From contig NZ_CP133774.1 of the NCBI RefSeq assembly GCF_034344865.1, positions 4,526,001 to 4,590,000 on the forward strand: a stretch of DNA of 64,000 nt, given 5' to 3'. The DNA comes from Pseudomonas sp. 10S4. GTDB taxonomy: Bacteria > Pseudomonadota > Gammaproteobacteria > Pseudomonadales > Pseudomonadaceae. Position numbers and translations under genes: made by a program. The notes under the pieces were generated by a model. That model saw only the letters and a list, made by a program, of their open reading frames with translations, ran no database searches and was not told the DNA's origin. Shown here one piece after another: positions 1 through 8,559 of the stretch (positions are counted from its first letter, which is position 1; each line of letters begins with the position of its first letter).

Positions 1-517
1 CGCCGGGTCGAGCAGGGTGTCGCCATCCGGCGCTTGCACCGCATCGACCCCGGCCAGGTACGGGTTTTGCGCTTCCATCAGCTGTTGAATCGCATCCCGC
101 TCGCTGCGCTGGCCGCAGTCCAGGCACAGCACCCGGTGCAGGCTGCCGTGGAGTTCGATGACGTCATGACTGCCAGCCTGGTCGTGCAGCCCGTCGACGT
201 TCTGGGTGATCACGCCCGCCGATCTGCCGCGAACTCTGCAAACTGGCCAGCGCCTCGTGGGCCGCGTTCGGGTTGGCCAGGCGCACTCGCGGCCAACCGA
301 GCATTGCCCGTGCCCAATAGCGGCGCCGGGACTCGGGGGCGGCGAGGAACTCCTGATACATCATCGGTTGCCGGCCACGGCGCACGCCCTGGTTGTCACG
401 GTAGTCCGGAATGCCCGACGAGGTGCTGATGCCGGCACCGGTCAGGACCGCGAACGGCTGGTCGGCCATTAACTGCTGAAGGCGGTCGAGTTGTTCGCGG
501 ATGGGGCGGTCGAGCAT
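1..517 (-). pseudogene. Sir2-family NAD-dependent deacylase, partial and frameshifted
   Basis: Sirtuins remove acyl groups from lysines using NAD. The start at 517 (MLDRP) has a GGAG ribosome binding site 8 bases upstream. The NAD-binding motif GAGIS is at about residues 26-30, followed by GIPDYR. After about residue 100 the frame breaks: the reading frame gives QIGGRDHP, while the next frame continues as the sirtuin signature [12 protein letters not shown], then VIELHGSLH (catalytic His) and a CLDC zinc-ligand pair. One extra C in the CCC at 214-216 explains the shift. The gene runs off the left edge. Whether it is a real mutation or a sequencing error cannot be told here. Family assignment is firm. 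Confidence 0.85.
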
Positions 518-594
518 GTTCAACACTCCGCAGGGCCTTTGAGTGTTTGCAAGATAGCATTTGCCGATCACCCCGACGGATCAAACGCTGGTCC

Positions 595-685
595 CCCCGT
601 AGGAGCTGCCGAAGGCCGCGATCTTTTGACTTTGTTTTTTAAGATCAAGATCAAAAGAACGCAGCCTTCGGCAGCTCCTACGGGG
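595..685. repeat. Intergenic inverted repeat, GGAGCTGCCGAAGG family
   Basis: Two arms, CCCCGTAGGAGCTGCCGAAGG and its complement, face each other around an AT-richer centre containing GATCTTTTGA-like sequence. A related copy lies at 6749-6840 and a single arm at 59893-59925. It lies between the convergent ends of a divergent gene pair and could fold as a long hairpin in RNA. Confidence 0.8.
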
Positions 686-693
686 TGCGGTAG

Positions 694-1740
694 TTATTTA
701 CGCGCCTCCAGAATCAGGTTGAACGGCGTTTCCGTGGCCCGGCGGAAATGCTTGAACCCGGCCTCGGTGAACACCTTGCGCAACCGCGCCTCGCCGGCCT
801 GGGCGCCGAGCCCGAGGCCGACTTCCTGGGACAGTGAGTTCGGGGTGCAGATGAACGTTGAGGCCGCGTAGAACAGTCGACCAATCGGGTTGATGTTGTC
901 GTCGAGGGTATCGTTGGCGTAGGGCTCCACGAGCAGCACCGTGCCGTCCGGTTTCAGCGAGTCAAAGGCGTGCCGTGCTGCACCCACCGGGTCGCCCATG
1001 TCATGCAGGCAATCGAAATAGCAGACCAGGTCATAGTCGGTGCCAGGGTAACTTTTGGCAGTGCCCTGGAAGAACCGCGCGCGTCCGGCCACACCACCTT
1101 CTCCGGCGCGCTGGGTGGCCACGGTGACGGAGGGCGCGTGGTAATCAAACCCGACGAACCGCGAATTAGGGAACGCCTGGGCCATGATCACGGTGGACGC
1201 GCCGTGGCCGCAGCCGACGTCCGCCACTTTGGCGCCATCCTCCAGTTTGGCGACCACGCCTTCTAGCGCCGGCAACCACTCGGCCACCAGGTGCGCCTTG
1301 TAGCCGGGACGGAAGAACCGTTCCGTGCCGCTGAACATGCACGGATGGTGCTCGCCCCACGGCAGGGCACCGTTGCCGCGCATGGCTTTGACCAGTTTGT
1401 CCTTGTCATGGAAAAACGACGCGACCACCCCGATACCGCCGGCGATGTACACCGGGGAGTCTTCGATCGCCAACGCCAGGGCTTGCTCTTCGGGCAGGCG
1501 GAACTGGCCGTCACGGTGTTCCATGTAGCCGGAGGCGGCGTGGGCACTGAGCCACTCGCGTAATAGGCGCGGGTTGCATCCGGTCTTGTCGGCGAGGGTT
1601 TCGGGGCTGATTGGCTGGCTGTCGGCCATGGCCCGATAGAGGCCGAGTTCTTCGCCGAGAATGACATTGGCCAGCATCGCCGCGCCGCCCATGTCGTTGA
1701 CCAGTTTGCCCATGAAATCGTTAAGTCTGGCCTCGTCCAT
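694..1740 (-). CDS. Class I SAM-dependent methyltransferase with N-terminal winged-helix domain
   Basis: A 348-residue protein. The first 90 residues look like the helical, winged-helix-like dimerisation domain of Rv2258c-type methyltransferases (ETLADKTGCNPRLLREWL). The SAM-binding motif I, VADVGCGHG, is at about 172-180, followed by an acidic post-I region (FVGFDYHAPS) and motif LKPDGTVLLVEP. The start was placed at 1740 because GGAG lies 9 bases upstream; the open frame extends further up without a good site. The substrate cannot be inferred. It stands alone, separated from its neighbours by repeats on both sides. Confidence 0.85.
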   Translation of the reverse strand: MDEARLNDFMGKLVNDMGGAAMLANVILGEELGLYRAMADSQPISPETLADKTGCNPRLLREWLSAHAASGYMEHRDGQFRLPEEQALALAIEDSPVYIAGGIGVVASFFHDKDKLVKAMRGNGALPWGEHHPCMFSGTERFFRPGYKAHLVAEWLPALEGVVAKLEDGAKVADVGCGHGASTVIMAQAFPNSRFVGFDYHAPSVTVATQRAGEGGVAGRARFFQGTAKSYPGTDYDLVCYFDCLHDMGDPVGAARHAFDSLKPDGTVLLVEPYANDTLDDNINPIGRLFYAASTFICTPNSLSQEVGLGLGAQAGEARLRKVFTEAGFKHFRRATETPFNLILEARK

Positions 1741-1893
1741 CACGTGTGCTCCTGTGAAAGGATCAGGGTCCAGAGGCAGTGTTTTTCGAGGCGTACGCCT
1801 CTGGGCGGTGGTCGTGGGAATGAACCCCTGCGGGGTAATCATTAAGTCTAGTTCGCAGCGTGTGCAGCGCTGTGGGAGGCGACGAAGTCCCCT

Positions 1894-1983
1894 TGTGGGA
1901 GCGGGCTTGCTCGCGAAAGCGGACTGTCAGTTAACCAATATGTTGGATGAGATGCCGTCTTCGCGAGCAAGCCCGCTCCCACA
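1894..1983. repeat. REP-type inverted repeat pair (TGTGGGAGCGGGCTTGCTCGCGAA)
   Basis: Two complementary arms of about 24 bases, TGTGGGAGCGGGCTTGCTCG and its reverse complement, separated by about 40 bases. The same arrangement recurs at many other places in this window, always outside intact genes. Confidence 0.9.
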
Positions 1984-2196
1984 GGGAATGTGCAGACTTT
2001 CGGCAATCCCGAGGCGCGTGTTACGCCGGTTTAACAGATCGACCGCCATTCATCGGCGAACGCCTGATTCAGGCCAATCACCGGACGACCGGCCACAACG
2101 CGGCGATGCCACGGGGCGATAGTTGAGGAGCAGGGTTACTGCCCCAAGCTGTCACCCATAAGAAGCTGTCACCGATAACAAGAAAGAGAGGTTGTC
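1984..2196. other. Intergenic leader upstream of the DUF4242 gene
   Basis: No gene is visible in this 213-base stretch. Just before the next gene, AAGCTGTCACC occurs twice in direct repeat (2146-2156 and 2163-2173, 17-base spacing), which might be a binding site. A GAGAGG ribosome binding site precedes the ATG at 2197. Confidence 0.4.
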
Positions 2197-2469
2197 ATGC
2201 CCAAGTTCATTATTGAGCGCGAGATTCCAGGCGCGGGATCACTGTCAGAACAGGAACTGAAAGGGATCTCGCAAACGTCCTGCAAAGTACTGCGCGAGTT
2301 AGGCCCCGAGGTGCAATGGCTGCAGAGCTACGTCACCGGGGACAAGGTCTACTGCGTGTACATCGCGCCGAACGCAGAACTCATTCGGGAACATGCCAGG
2401 CAAGGCGGTTTTCCGGCCAACAGCGTGTCGCAGGTCATGAACATCATCGATCCCACTACGGCGGAGTAG
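2197..2469 (+). CDS. DUF4242 family protein
   Basis: A 90-residue protein with the pattern of DUF4242 proteins: it opens MPKFIIERE, has a central VQWLQSYVTGDKVYCVY strand pair, then AELIREHARQGGFP and a final IDPTTAE. Family members are small ferredoxin-like folds; some bind metal, and a clear biochemical role is not known. Start supported by GAGAGG about 7 bases upstream. A methyltransferase gene starts 51 bases downstream on the same strand, so the two may be co-transcribed. Confidence 0.8.
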   Translation: MPKFIIEREIPGAGSLSEQELKGISQTSCKVLRELGPEVQWLQSYVTGDKVYCVYIAPNAELIREHARQGGFPANSVSQVMNIIDPTTAE

Positions 2470-2520
2470 TCGTCCGTCAAAGCCTGATCCGTGTTCCAAC
2501 CCGCGAGGGAGCCACGCTTC

Positions 2521-3333
2521 ATGAGTATACCTATTGATCTTGTTGCCCTGAAAAACCGTCAGATGGTCGCCTGGGCCAGTGGCGACTATGCCGTGATCGG
2601 CACCACGTTGCAGATCGTCGGCGAGCAACTGGCCGAAGCCTGTGACTTGCGCTGTGATGAGCGGGTGCTGGACGTCGCCGCCGGTAACGGCAATGCCACA
2701 CTCGCCGCCGCCCGCCGAGGCTGCAACGTCACCTCCACCGATTATGTGGCAGCGCTGCTGGAGCGCGGTGAAGACCGCGCCAGGGCCGAACGGCTGGAGG
2801 TGATTTTTCAAGTCGCCGACGCCGAAGCACTGCCCTTCGACGATGGCAGTTTCGACGCCGTCCTGTCGACTTTCGGCGTGATGTTCGCGCCGGACCAGCC
2901 CAAGGCCGCCACCGAACTGGCGCGGGTCTGCCGCCCCGGTGGGCGCATTGGCCTGGCCAACTGGACGCCGGAGGGTTTTGTCGGCCAGATGTTCAAGGTG
3001 CTTGCCCATCATGTTCCGCCACCGCCCGTAGCGTTACCACCGTCGAACTGGGGCAACGAAGCCTGGTTGCACACGCACTTCAATGACCAAGACTTCCTGA
3101 CCCAAGTGACGCGCCGGACTTTCAACTTCCGCTACCGCTCGGCTGCGCACTTCATCGACACCTTCCGCAACTGGTATGGGCCGGTGCACAAGGCGTTTGC
3201 GGTGTTGCCGGTTGATGGCGCCATAGGGCTGGAAAGGGACCTTGCCGAGTTGCTGAACCGGATGAACCGAGCGGGGGAGGCTTCGCTGGTGGTGCCGAGT
3301 GAGTATCTGGAGGTGGTGATCACACGGCGTTGA
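2521..3333 (+). CDS. Class I SAM-dependent methyltransferase (UbiE-like)
   Basis: A 270-residue protein. Motif I VLDVAAGNGNAT is at about 49-60, with acidic post-I STDYV, motif II ADAEALPFDDGSFDAVLS and motif III RVCRPGGRIGLANW, as in UbiE/menaquinone-type small-molecule methyltransferases. I chose ATG 2521 (GAGGGA about 9 bases upstream) over the GTG at 2491. Substrate unknown. It follows the DUF4242 gene closely. Confidence 0.85.
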   Translation: MSIPIDLVALKNRQMVAWASGDYAVIGTTLQIVGEQLAEACDLRCDERVLDVAAGNGNATLAAARRGCNVTSTDYVAALLERGEDRARAERLEVIFQVADAEALPFDDGSFDAVLSTFGVMFAPDQPKAATELARVCRPGGRIGLANWTPEGFVGQMFKVLAHHVPPPPVALPPSNWGNEAWLHTHFNDQDFLTQVTRRTFNFRYRSAAHFIDTFRNWYGPVHKAFAVLPVDGAIGLERDLAELLNRMNRAGEASLVVPSEYLEVVITRR

Positions 3334-3354
3334 TGATTGGCAATGCAGATCAAA

Positions 3355-3444
3355 TGTGGGAGCGGGCTTGCTCGCGAAGGCGGTGTGTCAGTCACCGCTG
3401 ATGTTGAATGTTACGGCCTGTTCGCGAGCAAGCCCGCTCCCACA
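3355..3444. repeat. REP-type inverted repeat pair (TGTGGGAGCGGGCTTGCTCGCGAA)
   Basis: Complementary arms at both ends of a 90-base unit with a spacer containing GTGTGTCAGTCACC. It lies directly after the methyltransferase stop and to the left of an IS110-type element. The remaining 3445-3595 bases hold nothing I can identify. Confidence 0.9.
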
Positions 3445-3692
3445 TCTATGGTTCCCCCTTTTCTGCAATACTGTTTTTGATGATGTGTTTGGCTTGCTTT
3501 CATCTATCCGGCGTCTGAGTGGAGGTTGGTCCATTCGCGCCTTGATGAGAATCGATGCCCGGCGATCCTAATTACTTGGACGGCCTTTCAGCCGTGTGGG
3601 AGCTCAGGGTTTTCGTCAGGCCGGTTGGCCGTTCACGTCATCTGTTATCCAGCATCGCAAACCAGCTGGGTGGTGCTCGGGTGACAGCGGGG

Positions 3693-4718
3693 TCAGGCGT
3701 TCATCGCGCCTGGCCCCGCATCGAATTCGGTGTGGTGTGCTGCAATCGCCCAGGCGATTCTCGCCAGTTTGTTGGCCAGTGCGCAGACCACATGATTGGA
3801 GTGATGGTTGTCCCATAGCCGTCGGACCCAGTCCGCCAGCGCTCCTTTCTGTCGATCCAACTGCATCAGATAGACGCGGGCACACTGGATCAGCAGACGT
3901 CTCTGGTTTCGGTCACCCCGCTTGCTGATGCCTAAAAGTACGGTTTTTCCGCCCGTGGAGTGTTGTTTGGGCACTAGCCCGATCGAGGCCGAATAGCCTC
4001 GGCCGCACTTGAACTGTTTGCCATCGCCCAACTCGGCAGCCAGGACGCTGGAGGTGATCGGGCCGACACACGGCATCGTCATCAAGCGAACAGCCAGATC
4101 ATCTTCAGCGGCTTGGCACTCCACTTCCTTATCCAAAGCCTTGACCTGCTCGTGCAAGTAATTGAAGTGCTCACGCAGCCTGGTCAGTAGTTTTTTGATG
4201 GAATCGGGAAGTGGATGTGCTTCAAGCAGCGCTGGAAGATCTTTGATGGACTTGAAGCCTGGGGCCAAGCTGATTCCGACTTCCAGGAGGGCTGCGTGAA
4301 TCCGATTGACGGTAGCAGTACGTTCTTTGATGAACGAATCACGTGTCGAGTTGAGCATGGCCAGCGCCTGCTGAGCCTGATTCTTAGGCGGCACAAAGCG
4401 CATTGTTGGACGAGTTGCAGCCTCGCAGATCGCTTCGGCATCAGCGAAGTCGTTCTTGTTGCTTTTCACATACGGACGCACGAGATGCGGAGCAATGAGT
4501 TTGGGTATATGCCCCAGTCTTGAGACTTCCTGCGCCATGAAGTGGGCTCCGCCGCAAGCTTCCATCGCAACGGTGCAGGGTTCGAGATTGGCCAGATGCT
4601 GGATGAGCGCCGCCCGATTAAACTTTTTGCGGTAAAGCTCATGACCACGATCATCTTGTGCATGCAGATGAAAGGTGTGTTTTCCCAGATCGATGGCGAC
4701 AATAGCTACTTTGTTCAT
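3693..4718 (-). CDS. IS110-family transposase
   Basis: A 341-residue transposase. The N-terminal DEDD (RuvC-like) domain shows the acidic residues in IDLGKHTF, MEACGGAH and KNDFADAEAI; the C-terminal Transposase_20 domain shows MPCVGPITS and the serine-containing HSTGGKTVLLGISKRGD. The HSTGG...SKRGD block is closest in style to the IS1111 subgroup. Length is typical and all key residues are visible, so the protein is probably active. Transcription runs towards lower coordinates. Confidence 0.92.
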   Translation of the reverse strand: MNKVAIVAIDLGKHTFHLHAQDDRGHELYRKKFNRAALIQHLANLEPCTVAMEACGGAHFMAQEVSRLGHIPKLIAPHLVRPYVKSNKNDFADAEAICEAATRPTMRFVPPKNQAQQALAMLNSTRDSFIKERTATVNRIHAALLEVGISLAPGFKSIKDLPALLEAHPLPDSIKKLLTRLREHFNYLHEQVKALDKEVECQAAEDDLAVRLMTMPCVGPITSSVLAAELGDGKQFKCGRGYSASIGLVPKQHSTGGKTVLLGISKRGDRNQRRLLIQCARVYLMQLDRQKGALADWVRRLWDNHHSNHVVCALANKLARIAWAIAAHHTEFDAGPGAMNA

Positions 4719-4737
4719 GGCAACGGTCTCCGATGAG

Positions 4738-4772
4738 CCCCCTGTGAAAGCTTAGTGGGTGATCACAGGGGG
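4738..4772 (-). other. Stem-loop upstream of the transposase
   Basis: CCCCCTGTGA (4738-4747) pairs perfectly with TCACAGGGGG (4763-4772) across a 15-base loop, 20 bases upstream of the transposase start. In IS110-type elements such structure may be part of the end or of a guide RNA, or limit read-through transcription from outside. Confidence 0.5.
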
Positions 4773-4869
4773 CGGCGGGGGAGCCATTTCATTACTTAAT
4801 CGGTGTCTTGCACAAAATCTGCGGCTGACTCGGTCAAGTGGGAGCGAGCCTGCTCGCGATGATGGAACA

Positions 4870-5307
4870 TCAGATCTGCGCAATGTTCACCTCAACCTTC
4901 TTCCCCATGCTGATGCGCGGCTCCACCGCATAACCCAGGGATTCATAAAAACCCTTCACGCTTTCATTGGTGCTGACAATCTGCAGATTGATCTTCATGC
5001 AACCGCGCGCCGTCAAAGCCTGCTCTGCATGGCGAACCAGCCTGGCGCCCAAGCCTTGTCGGCGCTGCGCCGGATGCACCGCAACCGAATAGAGCCAGCC
5101 ACGATGGCCGTCGTATCCTGCCAGAACAGTGCCAACGACCACCTCTGCAGCCAGCGCCACAAAAAACAGCCCGTCGGCGATGGCCAGTTTCTTGTCGATC
5201 ACCAGGCTTGGGGTGTTGTGCGCGGTTTCGTAGCCGAACGCGGTTTCCCAGAGATTGATAACGGCGGTGCGGTGATGTTCGTCGGCGTACTCGACAATCG
5301 GGATCAT
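4870..5307 (-). CDS. GNAT acetyltransferase, YpeA-like
   Basis: A 145-residue GNAT protein. It matches the YpeA subfamily closely in my memory: GYDGHRGW, then the acetyl-CoA loop in VHPAQRRQGLGARLV (about 85-100), ARGCMKINLQI and GYAVEPRISMGKK. The acyl acceptor is unknown. The IS110-type element and one REP arm lie between its stop and the methyltransferase upstream in coordinates. Confidence 0.85.
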   Translation of the reverse strand: MIPIVEYADEHHRTAVINLWETAFGYETAHNTPSLVIDKKLAIADGLFFVALAAEVVVGTVLAGYDGHRGWLYSVAVHPAQRRQGLGARLVRHAEQALTARGCMKINLQIVSTNESVKGFYESLGYAVEPRISMGKKVEVNIAQI

Positions 5308-5414
5308 GGTGAGGCCTTTAAATGGGATGGGCTGACGCTATCGTCATGCGACGTGCTCTGTCCACTGTGCAAGCCTATTGTGGACATACGCTGCGGTCAA
5401 AAAGGCTGAACATC

Positions 5415-5535
5415 TGTGGCGAGGGGGCTTGCCCCCGTTCGCCTGCGAAGCAGGTGTCAATCCAGCGAATGCGGTCTGCCAGGAGAGTGCCGGGGGCCGC
5501 TTCGCGACCCAAACGGGGCAAGCCCCCTCGCCACA
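5415..5535. repeat. Inverted repeat pair, TGTGGCGAGGGGGCTTGCCCCCGTT family
   Basis: Arms TGTGGCGAGGGGGCTTGCCC and its complement at the ends of a 121-base unit. Inner sub-arms (TTCGCCTGCGAAGC and GCTTCGCGACC) show extra dyad structure. Other copies are at 8415, 25384, 31771 and a single arm at 49064. Confidence 0.9.
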
Positions 5536-5584
5536 GAGTTTGTGAGGGCCTGAAAATTAAAGCTGGCCCGACAACCACCACATC

Positions 5585-6232
5585 ATGGGAACTGCTTTAA
5601 TCGAGGTTCCGCAAAATCGGGACGCACGTGCAATGGATGCTTCGAACGCAACAGCCCTGCAAAACCTGCTCACCCGCCGGCGCAGCGTCAGACGTTACAC
5701 CGACGAGCCCATCTCGCTGAGCGCCGTGCTCAAAATTCTGTCTGCCGGGCAGGGCCGCACATCCTCAGAGGGCAAGCGTGCAGCGCCCTCGGCACATGCT
5801 TTGTATCCGCTGACCCTGGGCGTTATCGTTCGTCGGGTCGAGGGTTTATCACCAGGTTTCTACATCTTCGAGCCTGATTCGGCGCAGCTCACGTTGTCCG
5901 GTCCAAGCCTTGCGGCCGGGGTTCTGAATTGCGCCGCGCTCGGTGATGAAACCTGGCTGGAGGACGCTGCCGTTGTGGTGGTGATCATCGGAAACCGAGA
6001 CCTGGCCATCCAGCACTTTGCCGAACAGCAAGCGGATGGCTTGCGTGGCGCGCGTTATGTCGATTTTGAAGCGGGAGCGGTCGCGCAAAACATGTACCTG
6101 GCGGTGACGGCGCAAGGGCTGGGGTCTGTGGTGGTAATGGGTTTTGACGATGGCGCAATGAAACGTGCTTTGGAGCTGGATGAAACCCGTCAGCCCGTGG
6201 CGCTTTTCTGCGTTGGCCAACCGGCAGTTTGA
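5585..6232 (+). CDS. Nitroreductase-family FMN protein, SagB-like
   Basis: A 215-residue protein of the nitroreductase superfamily. RRRSVRRYTDEPIS is the N-terminal FMN phosphate-binding pattern, PSAHALYPLTLGVIV is typical of SagB-type dehydrogenases, and VDFEAGAVAQNMYLAVTAQGLGSVVV is the conserved dimer-interface helix and strand. SagB proteins oxidise azolines in RiPP synthesis, but stand-alone members act as general oxidoreductases; no precursor or cyclodehydratase is nearby. Start is uncertain: ATG 5585 and ATG 5633 (MDASN) both lack a strong ribosome binding site. Confidence 0.75.
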   Translation: MGTALIEVPQNRDARAMDASNATALQNLLTRRRSVRRYTDEPISLSAVLKILSAGQGRTSSEGKRAAPSAHALYPLTLGVIVRRVEGLSPGFYIFEPDSAQLTLSGPSLAAGVLNCAALGDETWLEDAAVVVVIIGNRDLAIQHFAEQQADGLRGARYVDFEAGAVAQNMYLAVTAQGLGSVVVMGFDDGAMKRALELDETRQPVALFCVGQPAV

Positions 6233-6300
6233 TCGGCAGACTGAACATCGCCACTCAACGGATAGCGATTTTTCGACACAGGCAGGAGCCAGTTCGTAGC

Positions 6301-6723
6301 ATGAAAAATACCGATGCACTCTTTCAACCCGATCGCCGTGATGCTTTCGACGAGCCCGCCACGGAGCGTGCAGCCATTGCCTGCATCGAAGCGTTTACCG
6401 ACGCCTTCAACGCTCGGGACCTGGTGGGCATGGATCGCTTTCTTCACTTTCCTCACGTCATCCTTTCCGGGGAAAACCTGGTGATCTGGGACCGGGCCGG
6501 GCAGCTGCCGGATGATTTTTTTGTTGAGTTGACGCGCCAGACGGGCTGGGACCATACGGTTTACCAGGATAAACGTGTGGTCCTGGTGAGCCCTCGAAAG
6601 GTCCATTTGTATGTTCGGTATTCGCGCAATCGAGCGGATGGGGCCGTCATCACGTCTCATGAAAACCTGTGGGTGGTGACTTGGGACGAAGGGCGGTGGG
6701 GAATAAAACAGCGTTCGTATTGA
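6301..6723 (+). CDS. NTF2/SnoaL-like domain protein
   Basis: A 140-residue protein with the one-domain NTF2 cone-fold pattern: an N-terminal helix (CIEAFTDAFNARDLVGMDRFLHFPHV) followed by strands ending ENLWVVTWDEGRWGI. Such proteins include isomerases, hydrolases and simple binding proteins, so no function is assigned. ATG 6301 is preceded by CAGGAG about 13 bases upstream. It follows the nitroreductase on the same strand by about 70 bases and may share its transcript. Confidence 0.75.
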   Translation: MKNTDALFQPDRRDAFDEPATERAAIACIEAFTDAFNARDLVGMDRFLHFPHVILSGENLVIWDRAGQLPDDFFVELTRQTGWDHTVYQDKRVVLVSPRKVHLYVRYSRNRADGAVITSHENLWVVTWDEGRWGIKQRSY

Positions 6724-6748
6724 GCCGCCCGTTCATCAAGACCTCACC

Positions 6749-6840
6749 GGAGCTGCCGAAGGCTGCGATCTTTTGACGTTGATCTTTTTCGACGGTGCTG
6801 AGATCAGGATCAAAGATCGCAGCCTTCGGCAGCTCCTACA
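6749..6840. repeat. Intergenic inverted repeat, GGAGCTGCCGAAGG family
   Basis: Second full copy of the repeat seen at 595-685: GGAGCTGCCGAAGGCTGCGATC pairs with GATCGCAGCCTTCGGCAGCT. It sits between two convergent genes. Confidence 0.85.
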
Positions 6841-6876
6841 ATCTTCAGCGGAGACAGAAATGAGGTCGCCCCACAT

Positions 6877-7334
6877 TCAATCAGGGCTCAAACGTAGTTC
6901 CATGATGATCGTGCGTTCAGCACCGTGAAACTCATCACGAACCTTTCGAAAGCCCAACTTCACGTAAAAGCCTTCAGCGGTAATGGAGGAGGGCACGCGC
7001 AAGACGTCGATGTTTGCGTCATTGGCGACGGCTTGAAGCGTGGCCATCAACTTCCTGCCAAGTCCTATCCCTTGATGGGCTGGGCTGACGAATACACTGC
7101 GGACAACATCACGGTCGAGGCTGGCGGTTGCAACGACTTGATGCGCGATGGTCGCCACAAAGACTTGGCGTTGGCCCATCAAAGTAAGAATGCACTCGGT
7201 AGAAAAGCTTTTTCCACCTGCGCAATGATGTCGGGCGTGTAGTCCTGGGCGTTGGAGTGGCGCAGGGACTGGATGATGACCTGGCTGATGGCTGCTGCAT
7301 CCTGCAGGGTTGCGAGCCGAATCTGGTTGCTCAC
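6877..7334 (-). pseudogene. GNAT acetyltransferase, frameshifted
   Basis: Start GTG at 7334; frame one reads SNQIRLATLQDAAAISQVII and continues to DIIAQVEKAF, then meets a stop. The rest of the GNAT domain is in another frame: FSTECILTLMGQRQVFVA, the acetyl-CoA loop VSPAHQGIGLGRKLM and VKLGFRKVRDE. One missing base in the A-run at 7203-7206 joins the two parts exactly (AFSTECIL). The full protein would be about 152 residues. This is either a recent mutation or a sequencing error. Acceptor substrate unknown. Confidence 0.85.
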
Positions 7335-7365
7335 GTATAGACAACTCCAGGCGTTACACAGTCAA

Positions 7366-7454
7366 TGTTGGAGCGAGCTTGCTCGCGATAGCGGCGTATC
7401 AGTGACCATCCCTATGACTGAATGACCGCAATCGCGAGCAAGCTCGCTCCCACA
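7366..7454. repeat. REP-type inverted repeat pair, GAGCGAGCTTGCTCGCGAT variant
   Basis: Arms TGTTGGAGCGAGCTTGCTCG and CGAGCAAGCTCGCTCCCACA flank an AT-richer centre. It is a sequence variant of the common REP pair, in the gap between the GNAT and pcs genes. Confidence 0.85.
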
Positions 7455-7498
7455 GGGGATTTGTGTTGTTCGGGCGATCAGGTGGCTTCGGCGCCCGG

Positions 7499-8221
7499 TT
7501 ACTTATTCCGCGAGCCGTCAAACCACTCCATTGCCGTGCGCCAGATGCAGATCCCCAGGAAGTACGCCGACATCAGCAGCCAAAGCCCCATCACCAGCGG
7601 GTTGATCACCGGGTGGTTGACCACCAGCGACAAACTACACAGCAACCAGATGGCGGTTACGGCGATGTTGATCGGCATGAACTTGCGCACCCGAAACGGG
7701 TGCAGGAATTTCATTCGGGTCACGGTCAGCAGCGCCAGGCCGATGACGGTGAGCAGCGTCACCCACGGAGACGGGGCGATGATGTACAGGCACAACGCGA
7801 CGACGTTCCACGCGGCGGGGAAGCCCTGGAAGTAGTTGTCTTTGCTTTTCATGTTGACGTTGCAGAAGCAGAACAGCGACGAGACGAGTATCAGCGACAC
7901 GGTCAGCAGCAGCGTGTAGTCAGGCAACGGGATGTAGCGGTAGATGAACAGCGCCGGGATGAACACGTAGGTCAGGTAGTCGATGACCAGGTCGAGGATC
8001 GAGCCGTCGAAACTCGGCAGCACTGATTGCACATTGACCTTGCGTGCCAGCGCCCCGTCGAGGCCGTCGACGATCAGCGCCACGCCCAGCCACAGCAGGC
8101 AATGGACCGGCTGGTTTTCCAGCAGCGCGAGGGTGGCCAGGAAGGCAGTGACCACGCCGGTCGCGGTAAAACCATGGGCGCCCCATGCTTTGAGCCTGGC
8201 GATGTGTAAGGTTGATATCAC
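7499..8221 (-). CDS. pcs: Phosphatidylcholine synthase
   Basis: Condenses CDP-diacylglycerol with choline to give phosphatidylcholine in the inner membrane. The 240-residue protein carries the CDP-alcohol phosphotransferase motif VDGLDGALAR...FDG...D...D, has about eight hydrophobic segments, and starts ARLKAWGAHGFTATGV as Pcs proteins do. I chose GTG 8221, with GGAGAA about 9 bases upstream, over the longer open frame (8335) because the extra residues resemble nothing in the family. Probably monocistronic. Phosphatidylcholine in Pseudomonas depends on exogenous choline. Confidence 0.88.
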   Translation of the reverse strand: MISTLHIARLKAWGAHGFTATGVVTAFLATLALLENQPVHCLLWLGVALIVDGLDGALARKVNVQSVLPSFDGSILDLVIDYLTYVFIPALFIYRYIPLPDYTLLLTVSLILVSSLFCFCNVNMKSKDNYFQGFPAAWNVVALCLYIIAPSPWVTLLTVIGLALLTVTRMKFLHPFRVRKFMPINIAVTAIWLLCSLSLVVNHPVINPLVMGLWLLMSAYFLGICIWRTAMEWFDGSRNK

Positions 8222-8414
8222 GGGGGCGTTCTCCAAAAAGTGAAGCAAGCCAGTCAGCACCCTTCTATTGGGGGCGTCGGCAAACCGGGTCGGGTTGCAG
8301 GTATCGACCGGGAATCCGGGGATAAGGTTCACCACCTTTAAATCTTAGCGCGCTGTAGAAAAATACTTCGGATAAATCTACAGGGATGTTTGCCGAAAGG
8401 AGGCACACACACTT

Positions 8415-8534
8415 TGTGGCGAGGGGGCTTGCCCCCGTTGGGTTGCGAAGCAGCCCCCTATGTTTCCCGCACAGACCGTGTCCACAGGTTTGACGACTGC
8501 TGCGCAGCCGAACGGGGGCAAGCCCCTCGCCACA
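8415..8534. repeat. Inverted repeat pair, TGTGGCGAGGGGGCTTGCCCCCGTT family
   Basis: Outer arms TGTGGCGAGGGGGCTTGCCC and GGGGGCAAGCCCCTCGCCACA, with inner GGGTTGCGAAGCAG and GACTGCTGCGCAGCC elements. Located between pcs and a GNAT gene. Confidence 0.9.
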
Positions 8535-8559
8535 GGGTTCGCGTGGATGCTGATTTTTG

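Larger units (their letters stand above)
3604..4845 (-). mobile_element. IS110-family (IS1111-like) insertion sequence, probable limits
   Basis: A single transposase gene is flanked by short non-coding ends. The direct repeat GTGGGAGC occurs at 3596-3603 and 4838-4845. Joining the outer flanks at that octamer rebuilds a normal REP arm (TGTGGGAGC plus GAGCCTGCTCGCGA), suggesting insertion into a REP sequence, as known for some Pseudomonas IS110 elements. Limits are inferred from this octamer and not from known terminal sequences. Elements of this family carry a bridge RNA in a non-coding end; candidate regions are 3604-3692 and 4719-4837. Confidence 0.65.

Noticed and set aside
5585..6232. SagB-like protein as part of a RiPP cluster
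   Set aside because: No precursor peptide, YcaO or cyclodehydratase gene is nearby, so it is treated as a stand-alone nitroreductase.
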